A stretch of DNA of 64,000 bases, taken from the NCBI GenBank assembly GCA_002338525.1, contig DDIM01000009.1:31838-95837 (forward strand), given 5' to 3'. Shown piece after piece: positions 1 to 8,069 of the stretch. The stretch's first letter is position 1. Every line of letters begins with the position of its first letter. The position numbers were made by a program, and so were the translations under genes. The DNA comes from Micavibrio sp. UBA1850. Lineage in GTDB: Bacteria; Pseudomonadota; Alphaproteobacteria; Micavibrionales; Micavibrionaceae. The notes below the pieces were generated by a model. That model was not told the DNA's origin. It made no database searches and saw nothing but the letters and a program-made list of their open reading frames with translations.

Positions 1-313
1 ATTTTTCTTTATGACGGGCAATGATTTCGGCATCGCGAAATGCGGGGATGAGCAAATAGGGTTGGTCATCTTCAGGTTTATTGTTTTTTGCAATTTTTAC
101 AAGATCATCAATAAATGCATCTTCACTAATACTTGGTGATGTATATAAGACATTTTTTTTGACAAATTTTGAAAACGATAAAACGGTCATGTTCACATCA
201 TCACAGCCAATGACCTCAATACCTTTACTTCCCAAAGATTGTGCAATCATGAGTGCAACTAGACTTCGTCCATATGTGACAATTACTCGTCCTTTTTGTT
301 CTTGCTTACTCAT
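1..313 (-). CDS. ATP-grasp-type ligase, N-terminal part only (cut by window edge)
   Basis: The gene reads leftward from an ATG at 311-313 and runs off the left edge, so only about 104 residues are visible. They begin MSKQEQKGRVIVTYGRSLVA, continue with a beta-alpha-beta pre-ATP-grasp pattern (IGCDDVNMTVLSFSKF, then YTSPS) and reach YLLIPAFRDAEIIARHKEK. This layout, a Rossmann-like domain followed by a substrate-position segment, is typical of carbamoyl-phosphate-synthase-like or carboxylate-amine ligases of the ATP-grasp superfamily. The catalytic ATP-grasp half lies outside the window, so the substrate cannot be named. It is transcribed divergently from the MATE transporter across a 127-base AT-rich spacer. 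Confidence 0.6.
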   Translation of the reverse strand, partial: MSKQEQKGRVIVTYGRSLVALMIAQSLGSKGIEVIGCDDVNMTVLSFSKFVKKNVLYTSPSISEDAFIDDLVKIAKNNKPEDDQPYLLIPAFRDAEIIARHKEK

Positions 314-440
314 TATTCTCTTAACACTCTTTGGTTTGTTTTCTAATTTTATTAAATTATACGTCTAATATATTTATATTTAAAGCATCTGTTTAAAAAA
401 CAACTTTTAATTGCTTGTTAATGCGCTATCTATTGCTCTC
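314..440. promoter_or_regulatory. Divergent spacer between ATP-grasp gene and MATE gene
   Basis: This AT-rich stretch separates two divergent genes and must hold both promoters. No clear -35/-10 pair or operator palindrome stands out. An in-frame TTG at 411 would lengthen the MATE protein by ten residues, but it has no ribosome-binding site. Confidence 0.3.
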
Positions 441-1790
441 ATGCAAAACAAGCGCTCACGAGACATGACACAAGGCCCAATAGTGCGTAAGATCTTTGAT
501 CTTAGCTGGCCTATGATTTTTGGTATTTTAGCCGTGATGTCTATTACACTCGTTGACACGTATTTTGTAGGACAACTGGGCACAAAACCACTTGCCGCAT
601 TATCTTTTACGTTTCCTGTCACATTCACAATCTCAAGTCTTGCGATCGGGTTGAGCGCGGGAACCGCATCCGTTGTTGCGCGCGCAATCGGATCGAAGGA
701 TGAGAAAAAAACTAAGCAACTTTCTACTGATGGTCTTGCCCTGTCATTTTTAATTGTGCTTGTCTTGTCTGTTTCAGGCTACATGGTTATCAAACCCTTG
801 TTTTCTTTGATGGGAGCAGAAGGTGAAGTCTTGGACATGATTGTCAGATATATGCGCATATGGTTTTTTTCTATGCCGTTTTTGGTCATTCCTATGGTGG
901 TCAATGCGCTTATTCGTGCGGCGGGAGATGCGTTTTGGCCTAGCGTTATCATGATCGCCTCAGCTGTTTTAAATGTTATCTTGACGCCTGCCTTTATTCA
1001 GGGGTGGAGTATATTACCGGCTATGGATATCGAGGGTGCGGCCATTGCCACTTTGATTGCTCGATGTCTTGTTTTTATCTTTGCAGGGGCTTTGATTATT
1101 TTCCGTGAAAAGATGCTCACTTTTCAAAAAAGAAGCCTTCAACAAATTAAACACTCTTGGTTAGAAATTTCAAAAATCGCAATCCCCGCGGCATTTGGAA
1201 ATGCGCTATACCCTGTTACAACAGGGATTGTGACCGCTATTCTCGCAAAATATGGTGATGAAGCGGTTGCTGCATACGGAGCGGCCACTCGCATTGAGGC
1301 TTTTGCGTGCATTCCAATGTTTGCTATGTCGGCTGCGATTGGACCGATATGTGGGCAAAATTGGGGTGCAGGGAAAAGTGCGCGCGTCAATGAAGCACAG
1401 ATGAAAAGCTACATTGCATGTGTTATTTGGTCGAGTGTAATATTTGCACTTTTCCTTATTATTGCCCCTTGGATTGCACAACAATTTACCAGTGATGAAA
1501 TGGTGGCAAATTACATTAAGCAGTATTTACTCATCGTCTCTCTTACATTTTGGGGATATGGCATCTGTATTATTGCCGCAGGCTGTTACAACGCCATTGG
1601 AAAGCCGCTTTATGCTGTTTGCTACTACGCATTACGCTGTTTTGTTTTATATGTTCCATTCTGCTGGCTTGTAAGCGTTATCAGTAGCGAAGTTGAACAT
1701 GTCTTTTATGCCATTGCGTTTGCTAATATCTCAAGTGGGATATTTATTGCATACCACGCGTTGCGCCTTCGTCGACAGCATAACTCTTGA
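441..1790 (+). CDS. MATE family efflux transporter (NorM/DinF type)
   Basis: Multidrug and toxin extrusion antiporter of about 449 residues, the usual family size, in the inner membrane. The first MatE repeat begins with the characteristic P-IVRKIFDLSWPMIFGIL helix and V-DTYFVGQLG loop. The second repeat starts at about residue 240 with KIAIPAAFGNALYPV and AAYGAATRIEAFA. About twelve hydrophobic segments are readable. Such proteins export cationic drugs or metabolites using Na+ or H+ gradients; the substrate cannot be read here. The ATG at 441 is preferred over an upstream TTG at 411, and an ATG at 465 is also possible because the family signature begins just after it. No strong Shine-Dalgarno decides. 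Confidence 0.9.
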   Translation: MQNKRSRDMTQGPIVRKIFDLSWPMIFGILAVMSITLVDTYFVGQLGTKPLAALSFTFPVTFTISSLAIGLSAGTASVVARAIGSKDEKKTKQLSTDGLALSFLIVLVLSVSGYMVIKPLFSLMGAEGEVLDMIVRYMRIWFFSMPFLVIPMVVNALIRAAGDAFWPSVIMIASAVLNVILTPAFIQGWSILPAMDIEGAAIATLIARCLVFIFAGALIIFREKMLTFQKRSLQQIKHSWLEISKIAIPAAFGNALYPVTTGIVTAILAKYGDEAVAAYGAATRIEAFACIPMFAMSAAIGPICGQNWGAGKSARVNEAQMKSYIACVIWSSVIFALFLIIAPWIAQQFTSDEMVANYIKQYLLIVSLTFWGYGICIIAAGCYNAIGKPLYAVCYYALRCFVLYVPFCWLVSVISSEVEHVFYAIAFANISSGIFIAYHALRLRRQHNS

Positions 1791-1852
1791 TCAATTTAAA
1801 TTTCGGTGCCTTTCTTATTGAAATTCTTGCACATAGTCACCATATTCGATGT

Positions 1853-3112
1853 ATGAAAATTGCAATAATAGGTGCGGGGATCTCTGGCTTAGGCGCGGCG
1901 TATCTCTTACATGAAAACCACGACATTACGGTATATGAAAAAAATGATTATGTCGGCGGACACAGCCGCACGATTGACGTACCACTAAAGTCAGGTAAAG
2001 CCCCCAAAGTAAGCCCCGTTGATACAGGTTTTATTGTGTTTAATAATTGGAACTATCCCAATCTTATGGGGTTGTTTAAAACACTCAATGTGCCGTATCA
2101 AAAAAGCGATATGTCATTTGGCGTAAGCATTCAAGATGGCTGGCTTGAATATGGGTCTGACGGCATGTTTGCTCAAAAGAAAAATATCTTTAGTCCCAAA
2201 TATTGGGGCATGCTTGCCGATATTGTGAAATTTAACAAACAAGCGCTCGCCTATATTGAAAAAGACCCAGAAATATCGTTGGGGCAATGTTTGGACGAAC
2301 TGAATATGGGGGCATGGTTTCGCGACTATTATTTGCTCGCCATGGGGGCAGCCATTTGGAGCTGCCCGATTGATACTATTATGAAGTTTCCGGCTCAAAC
2401 GTTTTTAAGATTTTTTAAAAATCATGGATTGCTCAGCATTAATAACCGTCCGCAATGGTATACAGTTACAGGGGGGAGCCGTGAGTATGTCTCTAGACTA
2501 ACGGCACCGTTTAAAGACAATATCAATCTCAATTGCGGCGTCTCAAAAGTGCACCGCCATGAACAAAAAGTTATTGTTGTAGATGATAATGGTGCCACGG
2601 CAGAGTATGACGAGGTGATTTTTGGCTGTCATGCTGATGAGGCTCTGGCTATTATTTCAGATGCCAGTCAACAGGAAACACAAGTCTTAGGAAACTTCCA
2701 ATATCAGGACAATCATATTGTTGTTCATAGCGACAAAAGCTTCATGCCTAAAACGAAAAAATGCTGGGCAAGCTGGGTTTATTTATCCGAGGCGCGAAAA
2801 GATGAAAAAGAGTGCGTGTCTCTCACATATTGGATGAACAATCTGCAAGGTATAGATGCGCATCACCCAGTTTTTGTAACACTCAACCCCGGACGACGCC
2901 CAGATGAGGATACAATTATGGATGAGCACCATTTTTCTCACCCCATATTTGATTACGGCGCAATTACCGCACAACCTCAGATCGAGACTATACAAGGTAA
3001 GGATAGGTTATGGTTTTGTGGTGCATACCAGCGTTACGGGTTTCACGAAGATGGGCTTATGAGCGCTGTTAATATAGTCAAAGCCATGGGCGGCACAATT
3101 CCATGGGCATAG
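1853..3112 (+). CDS. FAD-dependent amine-oxidase-like oxidoreductase (COG2907 type)
   Basis: A flavoprotein of 419 residues. It opens with a textbook dinucleotide-binding fold (MKIAIIGAGISGLGAAYLL, then VYEKNDYVGGHSRT) and ends with the FAD-closing segment RLWFCGAYQRYGFHEDGLMSA. The ATG at 1853 sits directly before the Rossmann strand; the longer reading from 1787 adds an unlikely 22 residues. The family accompanies DUF1365 and Cfa-like genes in many proteobacteria and is thought to act on fatty acyl chains, as a desaturase or oxidase. In Rhodobacter sphaeroides a homologous type of protein is tied, as I recall, to furan fatty acid synthesis. It overlaps the next gene by 10 bases, so it is the first gene of an operon running to about 5669. 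Confidence 0.85.
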   Translation: MKIAIIGAGISGLGAAYLLHENHDITVYEKNDYVGGHSRTIDVPLKSGKAPKVSPVDTGFIVFNNWNYPNLMGLFKTLNVPYQKSDMSFGVSIQDGWLEYGSDGMFAQKKNIFSPKYWGMLADIVKFNKQALAYIEKDPEISLGQCLDELNMGAWFRDYYLLAMGAAIWSCPIDTIMKFPAQTFLRFFKNHGLLSINNRPQWYTVTGGSREYVSRLTAPFKDNINLNCGVSKVHRHEQKVIVVDDNGATAEYDEVIFGCHADEALAIISDASQQETQVLGNFQYQDNHIVVHSDKSFMPKTKKCWASWVYLSEARKDEKECVSLTYWMNNLQGIDAHHPVFVTLNPGRRPDEDTIMDEHHFSHPIFDYGAITAQPQIETIQGKDRLWFCGAYQRYGFHEDGLMSAVNIVKAMGGTIPWA

Positions 3113-3882
3113 CGCACAGACTGATACAGGGGCAGGTTATGCATAAGCGGACGTTGCCCAAAGTTAACGCATTTTCATATGGCATTTATTATTTGGCACT
3201 AAATCTTGATGCGCTTAATAATATGCCGCTTGCCTATAATCGCTTTGCCGCGATGAGTTTTTACGACAAGGATCACGGCGCGCGCGATGGGTCTGATTTA
3301 AAAATATGGGCCAAAAAGATTCTTGATGATTTTGACCTGCATAAAGCCGATGGCGAGATTGTACTTGTTTGTATGCCTCGCATCTTTGGCTACGTTTTTA
3401 ATCCCGTAAGCTTTTGGTTATGTTATGATGCGTCTGGTGATATCCGCGCAATATTAAGCGAAGTGCATAACACATTTGGTGAGCGCCACACATATATATG
3501 CGCGCATGATGACCAACGTCCAATAACTGACACTGATATAATGGCTGCTGACAAAGATTTTCATGTGTCTCCGTTTTTAGAACGTACTGGCCATTATCGT
3601 TTTCGTTTCAAGGTCTCAGACCGTTCTTTTGGCGCATGGATCGACTATTATAACAACGAGGAAAACAAGCAGTTAATCACGTCTTTGCTGGGGACATTTA
3701 GTCCCATGATGAAAAAAGATTTAAGACATGTATTTTGGCGCTACCCCCTCGTCCCTATGAAGGCGATCCTTCTTATACATTGGCAAGCGTTAAAAATCAT
3801 TACTAAGCGCATTCCTTATATTTCAAAACCACAACAGAATGAAAAGACAATAACCATAACGAGAATAAATTTGGACAAATAG
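3103..3882 (+). CDS. DUF1365 family protein
   Basis: 259 residues. The start, overlapping the end of the FAD oxidoreductase by 10 bases, gives the family-typical opening (GQVMHKRTLPKVNAFSYGIYYL, with a leading LIQ). The central signature RIFGYVFNPVSFWLCYD and the following EVHNTFGERHTY segment are diagnostic of DUF1365 (COG3496). The biochemical function is not established. The family nearly always occurs with a flavin amine oxidase and a cyclopropane-synthase-like methyltransferase, as here, so a role in modifying membrane fatty acids is inferred from context. The C-terminus has a short hydrophobic stretch (PLVPMKAILLIHWQAL) that could be amphipathic and membrane-facing. Confidence 0.85.
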   Translation: MGIAHRLIQGQVMHKRTLPKVNAFSYGIYYLALNLDALNNMPLAYNRFAAMSFYDKDHGARDGSDLKIWAKKILDDFDLHKADGEIVLVCMPRIFGYVFNPVSFWLCYDASGDIRAILSEVHNTFGERHTYICAHDDQRPITDTDIMAADKDFHVSPFLERTGHYRFRFKVSDRSFGAWIDYYNNEENKQLITSLLGTFSPMMKKDLRHVFWRYPLVPMKAILLIHWQALKIITKRIPYISKPQQNEKTITITRINLDK

Positions 3883-3916
3883 TCCGGACGGCTTAAACTA
3901 TATATAAGAGGTACAC

Positions 3917-5083
3917 ATGTTACAAAAAGCAGCGACACATCAAATTTTCAAACGTCTTGATAATATATCATCAGGCGTTCTAGAATTAACGACACCAGAT
4001 GGGAAAACACGTACGTTTGGCGGGCAGTCAAATGACAATAAACGCGTTAAGTTGGATATTTATGATTGGAGTGTGCTTCCCAATATTGTACGCAAAGGAG
4101 ACATTGGATTTGCCGACGATTATCGCGCCGGCAAGTGGGAAACTGATGATCTAAATACGCTTATTACTATGGGGTTAGAAAATAAAGCGGCAATGGAGCG
4201 CCTCGTACAGGGTAATAAATTCTTCAGCGCGTTGTCGGGTCTGACTTACCTTTTGAAACTAAATACGGTTAAAGGCAGCAAAAAAAATATACATGCTCAT
4301 TATGATTTAGGAAATGAGTTTTATAAATTATGGCTTGATCCATCCATGACATATTCGTCCGCCTTTTTTAAGGACGGTGAGACCGATTTGATGCGCGCGC
4401 AACATAATAAATATGATCGCATGATTGAGCGTACACAGCAAACATCAGGCCGCATGCTGGAGATTGGTTGCGGCTGGGGCGGCCTTGCCGAGCGAGCCTT
4501 AGGCAAAGGTGACTTTGACATTAAGGGTATTACCCTTTCGGATGAACAACACGCGTACGCCCAAGACCGATTGGGCAAGGACGTTAATATCGCGCTTGAA
4601 GATTACCGCCATCAAACAGGTACATATGATAGCATTATTTCTATTGAAATGTTTGAAGCCGTGGGTGAACGATATTGGGCAACATATTTTGAAAAAGTAA
4701 AGTCATTACTAAGCAAACAGGGGAAGGCTGTCATTCAAACAATTACAATGAACGAGCAGGATTTCCCCTCATATCGCCGTGGCGGTGACTTTATTAGAAG
4801 TTTTATCTTCCCAGGCGGTATGCTTCCTAGCCTTTCTCGTTTCAAACAAGACGCGCAAGCAGCAGGGCTTAAATGTGAAACACCTTTTTGTTTTGGTCAA
4901 GATTATGGCCAAACACTAGAGATGTGGCTGGATAAGTTTGATAGTGTCCAAGATGATGTCCGTGCCCTTGGATTTGATGACAGCTTTATACGCATATGGA
5001 GATTTTATTTGGCGGGGTGCGCCGCAGGCTTTAGAACAGGTCGTACCGATGTCATGCAAATCGAGCTGTCGCACGCAGATTAA
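3917..5083 (+). CDS. Cyclopropane-fatty-acid-synthase-like SAM methyltransferase
   Basis: 388 residues of the Cfa/CMAS family, which methylates double bonds of phospholipid acyl chains using S-adenosylmethionine. Visible motifs are HAHYDLGNEFYKLWLDPSMT (about 126-145), the SAM loop LEIGCGWGGLAERAL (181-195), EMFEAVGERYW (244-254) and FIFPGGMLPS (296-305). Compared with E. coli Cfa, the cysteine that helps bind bicarbonate (YSCAY) is serine here (YSSAF, Ser148) and the histidine of LHTIG is glutamine (IQTIT, Gln274), while the glutamate of MFE is kept. That suggests a methyltransferase that does not make a ring, such as the methylase step of furan or 10-methyl fatty acid synthesis; this is inference. 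It lies 34 bases after DUF1365 in the same operon. Confidence 0.88.
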   Translation: MLQKAATHQIFKRLDNISSGVLELTTPDGKTRTFGGQSNDNKRVKLDIYDWSVLPNIVRKGDIGFADDYRAGKWETDDLNTLITMGLENKAAMERLVQGNKFFSALSGLTYLLKLNTVKGSKKNIHAHYDLGNEFYKLWLDPSMTYSSAFFKDGETDLMRAQHNKYDRMIERTQQTSGRMLEIGCGWGGLAERALGKGDFDIKGITLSDEQHAYAQDRLGKDVNIALEDYRHQTGTYDSIISIEMFEAVGERYWATYFEKVKSLLSKQGKAVIQTITMNEQDFPSYRRGGDFIRSFIFPGGMLPSLSRFKQDAQAAGLKCETPFCFGQDYGQTLEMWLDKFDSVQDDVRALGFDDSFIRIWRFYLAGCAAGFRTGRTDVMQIELSHAD

Positions 5084-5132
5084 CGTCAGGAAATATAAAG
5101 GAACTTTTGACGCCTATGGAGGTTGATAGAAT

Positions 5133-5669
5133 ATGAGAATTTTGATGAAAGGAATTTTAATTATGGGACTTGCAACCATACTAGGCGCATGTGGCGTTTC
5201 TGTTGATGATTATAATGATCAACAACCGCAAATGGATATACAGGAATATTTTACTGGACCGATTAAAGCATGGGGTATTGTGCAAGATCGCACAGGCAAG
5301 GTTCGCCGTAGGTTTGATATTGACTTGCATGGGTCATGGGATGGCGATGAAGGTGTTTTAAAAGAGCAGTTTCATTACTATGATGGAGAAGAGCAAAAAC
5401 GTGAATGGCGCATTCGCAAGCTTTCAAATAACAAGTTTGAAGGGTTTGCCGATGATGTTCCGGATAAGGCCACTGGCGAAAGTTCTGGGAATGCCGTACG
5501 TTGGGCATACGCGCTAGACGTGCCCGTTGGCGACAGTGTATACACGCTTCAAATTGATGATTGGATGTTTTTGATGAATGACGGTGTTTTGATCAATCGT
5601 TCATATATGAAAAAATTTGGTATTAAGGTTGGTGAGCTAACCATATTCATGAAGAAAGATGTCGAATAG
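5133..5669 (+). CDS. DUF3833 family lipoprotein
   Basis: 178 residues starting at an ATG with a GGAGG ten bases upstream. A short lipoprotein signal (MRILMKGILIMGLATILGAC) puts the lipidated cysteine at residue 20. The mature part shows the DUF3833 pattern: FTGPIKAWGIVQDRTGKVRR, HGSWDGDEGVL, then a lipocalin-like series of short strands. Its function is unknown, but it is a regular partner of the FAD oxidoreductase / DUF1365 / Cfa-like set, so an envelope role connected to the modified lipids is likely. It closes the operon; the next gene begins two bases after its stop and may be cotranscribed. Confidence 0.85.
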   Translation: MRILMKGILIMGLATILGACGVSVDDYNDQQPQMDIQEYFTGPIKAWGIVQDRTGKVRRRFDIDLHGSWDGDEGVLKEQFHYYDGEEQKREWRIRKLSNNKFEGFADDVPDKATGESSGNAVRWAYALDVPVGDSVYTLQIDDWMFLMNDGVLINRSYMKKFGIKVGELTIFMKKDVE

Positions 5670-5671
5670 TC

Positions 5672-6514
5672 TTGAGACCTTTTACTAAAATAGCCTCTGT
5701 ATTGTGCATGTTTCTTGTGACGGCCTGCTCGCAAGCAAAATTTGCAGTGGTCAATTTCCCCATTCTTTTTTCAAATGTAGAAATTACAAAAGACATACAG
5801 TTTTCTGTTACTGACGAGACATTGGGTCTTGATGTTTATTCCCCTCAAAATGTAGAGAACGCACCCGTACTTGTTTTCTTTTACGGTGGGGGCTGGAAAG
5901 ATGGCAGTAAAGATGATTATAAATTTATAGGCGATTACTTTTCTAAAAAAGGGTTTGTGGTTGTCATTCCTGATTATAGAAAATATCCAAATGTTAAATT
6001 CCCCACCTTTGTTCATGACGCGGCGGATGCTGTGAGATGGACGCAGGCCAATATATCGTCTTATCGAGGTGATGCGAATAACATCTCCCTTATGGGACAT
6101 TCAGCTGGGGCACATATTGGGGCGTTGCTTGTATCCGATCCGAAATATTTAACAGACTATACAGAGATATCAGCGTTCATAGGCCTAGCAGGCCCTTATA
6201 ATTTTGATCCAGAGGAACCCGATTATAAGGCTATCTTCGGCCCTCCATCAAATTATCCAAACATGCAAGTGACAAGTTTTATAGATGGGAGCGAGCCGCC
6301 TATGTTACTGATGTATGGCTTAAAAGACGAGACCGTACACATACGAAACCTCAACACTCTGGTCGATCAGCTAGAAAAGCACAACAACACGTACACAAAG
6401 AAAATATACCCGGATCTTGACCATGTTGGGATGGTTTCAAGCCTCACATGGGTTTTCAAACACAAATCCTCAATAGGAAACGATATTACGGCGTTTCTCG
6501 AGAAGAAACTTTAA
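5672..6514 (+). CDS. Lipoprotein alpha/beta hydrolase (esterase/lipase family)
   Basis: 280 residues. It probably starts at a TTG two bases after the DUF3833 stop, because this gives a complete lipoprotein signal (MRPFTKIASVLCMFLVTAC, lipid on Cys19); the first ATG, at 5708, would truncate it. The alpha/beta-hydrolase fold is shown by the oxyanion segment FFYGGGWKDGS, the nucleophile elbow GHSAGAH, an acid in LMYGLKDETV and the histidine in DLDHVGM. It resembles the esterase/arylformamidase-like group. The natural ester is unknown; after a lipid-modification operon an acyl substrate is attractive but unproven. Its 3' end overlaps the convergent ThiF-like gene by four bases. Confidence 0.82.
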   Translation: MRPFTKIASVLCMFLVTACSQAKFAVVNFPILFSNVEITKDIQFSVTDETLGLDVYSPQNVENAPVLVFFYGGGWKDGSKDDYKFIGDYFSKKGFVVVIPDYRKYPNVKFPTFVHDAADAVRWTQANISSYRGDANNISLMGHSAGAHIGALLVSDPKYLTDYTEISAFIGLAGPYNFDPEEPDYKAIFGPPSNYPNMQVTSFIDGSEPPMLLMYGLKDETVHIRNLNTLVDQLEKHNNTYTKKIYPDLDHVGMVSSLTWVFKHKSSIGNDITAFLEKKL

Positions 6515-7377
6515 GAATATTTTTTACGCAATATTCTTTTTACAATCTTAAGTTTAATTTTATTTATTGGGCTTTTGTTACCCATCCAATTGTACGTTTT
6601 ATGGTATTTATTTTCATACAGGTCTAATTGTTGTGCCCACGGCACATAGTTGACCTTCCCTCGTCTCAGCACAATTTTTAAGATTTCTGCGCCCGCCGCA
6701 GCGGACGCTGCTTGGCACGACACTGATAAAGAGGGGCCTTTTTTCTGATTGAGGCGTACAGTTGAGTTATCAACGATGTGTTTCCTATGTGATATTTTAG
6801 GTGAGATCCCTAACAAAAAGTGTACGGCCTTGTCGTGTTGGGTATCTGCTTTTTCAAACTGAAAATACTCTTCAAATGACATGCCTTTAGGGTCAAACAC
6901 TAAAAAGGCAGTACTCACGCCTATGGGGCCTGCGGTCACGGCATAAATCCCTTTTTCATGCGCGCGTTGAAACAATTTTTTTCTTATATCTAATACGAAA
7001 AAGTCTAGCCCATCCAAATAAACATCAACGCCATCCAAAAATTCCTCTAAATTATCTTCATCTACGCCTTTAGAAAAGACTACGATTTCTGCTTGAGGAT
7101 TTATATCGAGCACCTTTTGGCGCATAACTTCGGCTTTTTCTTTTCCCACAGTGGACATAGATGCCCCAACCTGCCGGTTAAAGTTCTCCACTTCAAAGCG
7201 ATCCATATCCGCAATATGAAATTTTTGAAACCCCATGCGCGCAAGCGTTAGAAGATGAACACCTCCTACACCGCCCATGCCCGCAATAGCGATTGTTTTT
7301 TTTGAAATTTCGATCTGCTCATCTGCGGTAACTAGGCCTAAATTACGGCTGAATGCTCTATTGTAGTCAAATGTCAT
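6511..7377 (-). CDS. ThiF/MoeB/HesA family E1-like adenylyltransferase
   Basis: 288 residues with the E1-superfamily nucleotide site: IAIAGMGGVGGVHLLTLARM (about 30-49), then the DMDRFEVENFNRQVG segment, where Asp, Asn and Arg bind ATP. There is an Asp-Gly pair in VYLDGLDFF. The zinc-binding CxxC pairs of MoeB are absent and the C-terminus is lysine-rich. Family members adenylate the C-terminal glycine of ubiquitin-like sulfur carriers or a tRNA or peptide carboxylate. No ThiS/MoaD-like partner lies nearby, so the substrate is unknown. The start is the first ATG of the conserved domain. It is convergent with the hydrolase and divergent from the SOUL gene. Confidence 0.8.
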   Translation of the reverse strand: MTFDYNRAFSRNLGLVTADEQIEISKKTIAIAGMGGVGGVHLLTLARMGFQKFHIADMDRFEVENFNRQVGASMSTVGKEKAEVMRQKVLDINPQAEIVVFSKGVDEDNLEEFLDGVDVYLDGLDFFVLDIRKKLFQRAHEKGIYAVTAGPIGVSTAFLVFDPKGMSFEEYFQFEKADTQHDKAVHFLLGISPKISHRKHIVDNSTVRLNQKKGPSLSVSCQAASAAAGAEILKIVLRRGKVNYVPWAQQLDLYENKYHKTYNWMGNKSPINKIKLKIVKRILRKKYS

Positions 7378-7481
7378 CTGTTACACACCTAGGTTCTATT
7401 TTATTATCATCACTTGAGAGTTTTGAGTTATAGATTATATTTAGTTTATAGCATTTCAACAATGTCAAAAAAGGACGCCGA

Positions 7482-8060
7482 ATGAAACACTTATTTCTCC
7501 CTATTATCGCAAGTCTGTTTTTAAGCAGCTGCTCTTTATTTGGAAAAAGCGGCGTTGAAGAAGCCCCCTACACACTCATCACCAAAGAAGGCTCGTTTGA
7601 GTTGCGCCACTATGAAAGCCTTGTGCTGGCAAGCACATCATTGGAAAATGGGTCGCAAGATGAAAAAGGGCCTTTTAGAAAACTTTTTGGCTACATTTCC
7701 GGTGATAATGCCAAAGAACAAGATATTTCAATGACAGCGCCTGTTTTTATGGACAAGCAAGGGGGTGAGACAACATCAATGTCATTTGTTCTGCCTAAAG
7801 ACTTTACTCAAAACAAAGCACCTGCCCCCACCGACAAAAGCGTTAATATTGAAAACATAAAAGACTATACCGTTGCCACAGTCACCTTTAACGGCAACCT
7901 TAAACAAAAAAATATTGATACGCATAAACAAAAGTTGAACCAATGGATATCTGAAAAAGGGTATAAGGTTCTTGGTGAGGCGAGAGTTGCAGGGTATAAT
8001 CCCCCGTTCACATTACCTCCGTTTAAACGTAATGAAGTTTTAATTCCAGTTAAAGAGTAA
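7482..8060 (+). CDS. SOUL heme-binding family lipoprotein
   Basis: 192 residues with a lipoprotein signal (MKHLFLPIIASLFLSSC, lipid on Cys17). The mature part is a SOUL/HBP domain: YTLITKEGSFELRHYESLVL, then ISMTAPVFMD, MSFVLPKDF and a closing YNPPFTLPPFKRNEVLIPV. Eukaryotic relatives bind heme or tetrapyrroles. The bacterial role is not settled, and no obvious axial histidine can be assigned. The ATG follows an AAAAAAGGA-like Shine-Dalgarno. nhaA begins nine bases downstream, so the two are probably cotranscribed. Confidence 0.87.
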   Translation: MKHLFLPIIASLFLSSCSLFGKSGVEEAPYTLITKEGSFELRHYESLVLASTSLENGSQDEKGPFRKLFGYISGDNAKEQDISMTAPVFMDKQGGETTSMSFVLPKDFTQNKAPAPTDKSVNIENIKDYTVATVTFNGNLKQKNIDTHKQKLNQWISEKGYKVLGEARVAGYNPPFTLPPFKRNEVLIPVKE

Positions 8061-8069
8061 GTCTACATC

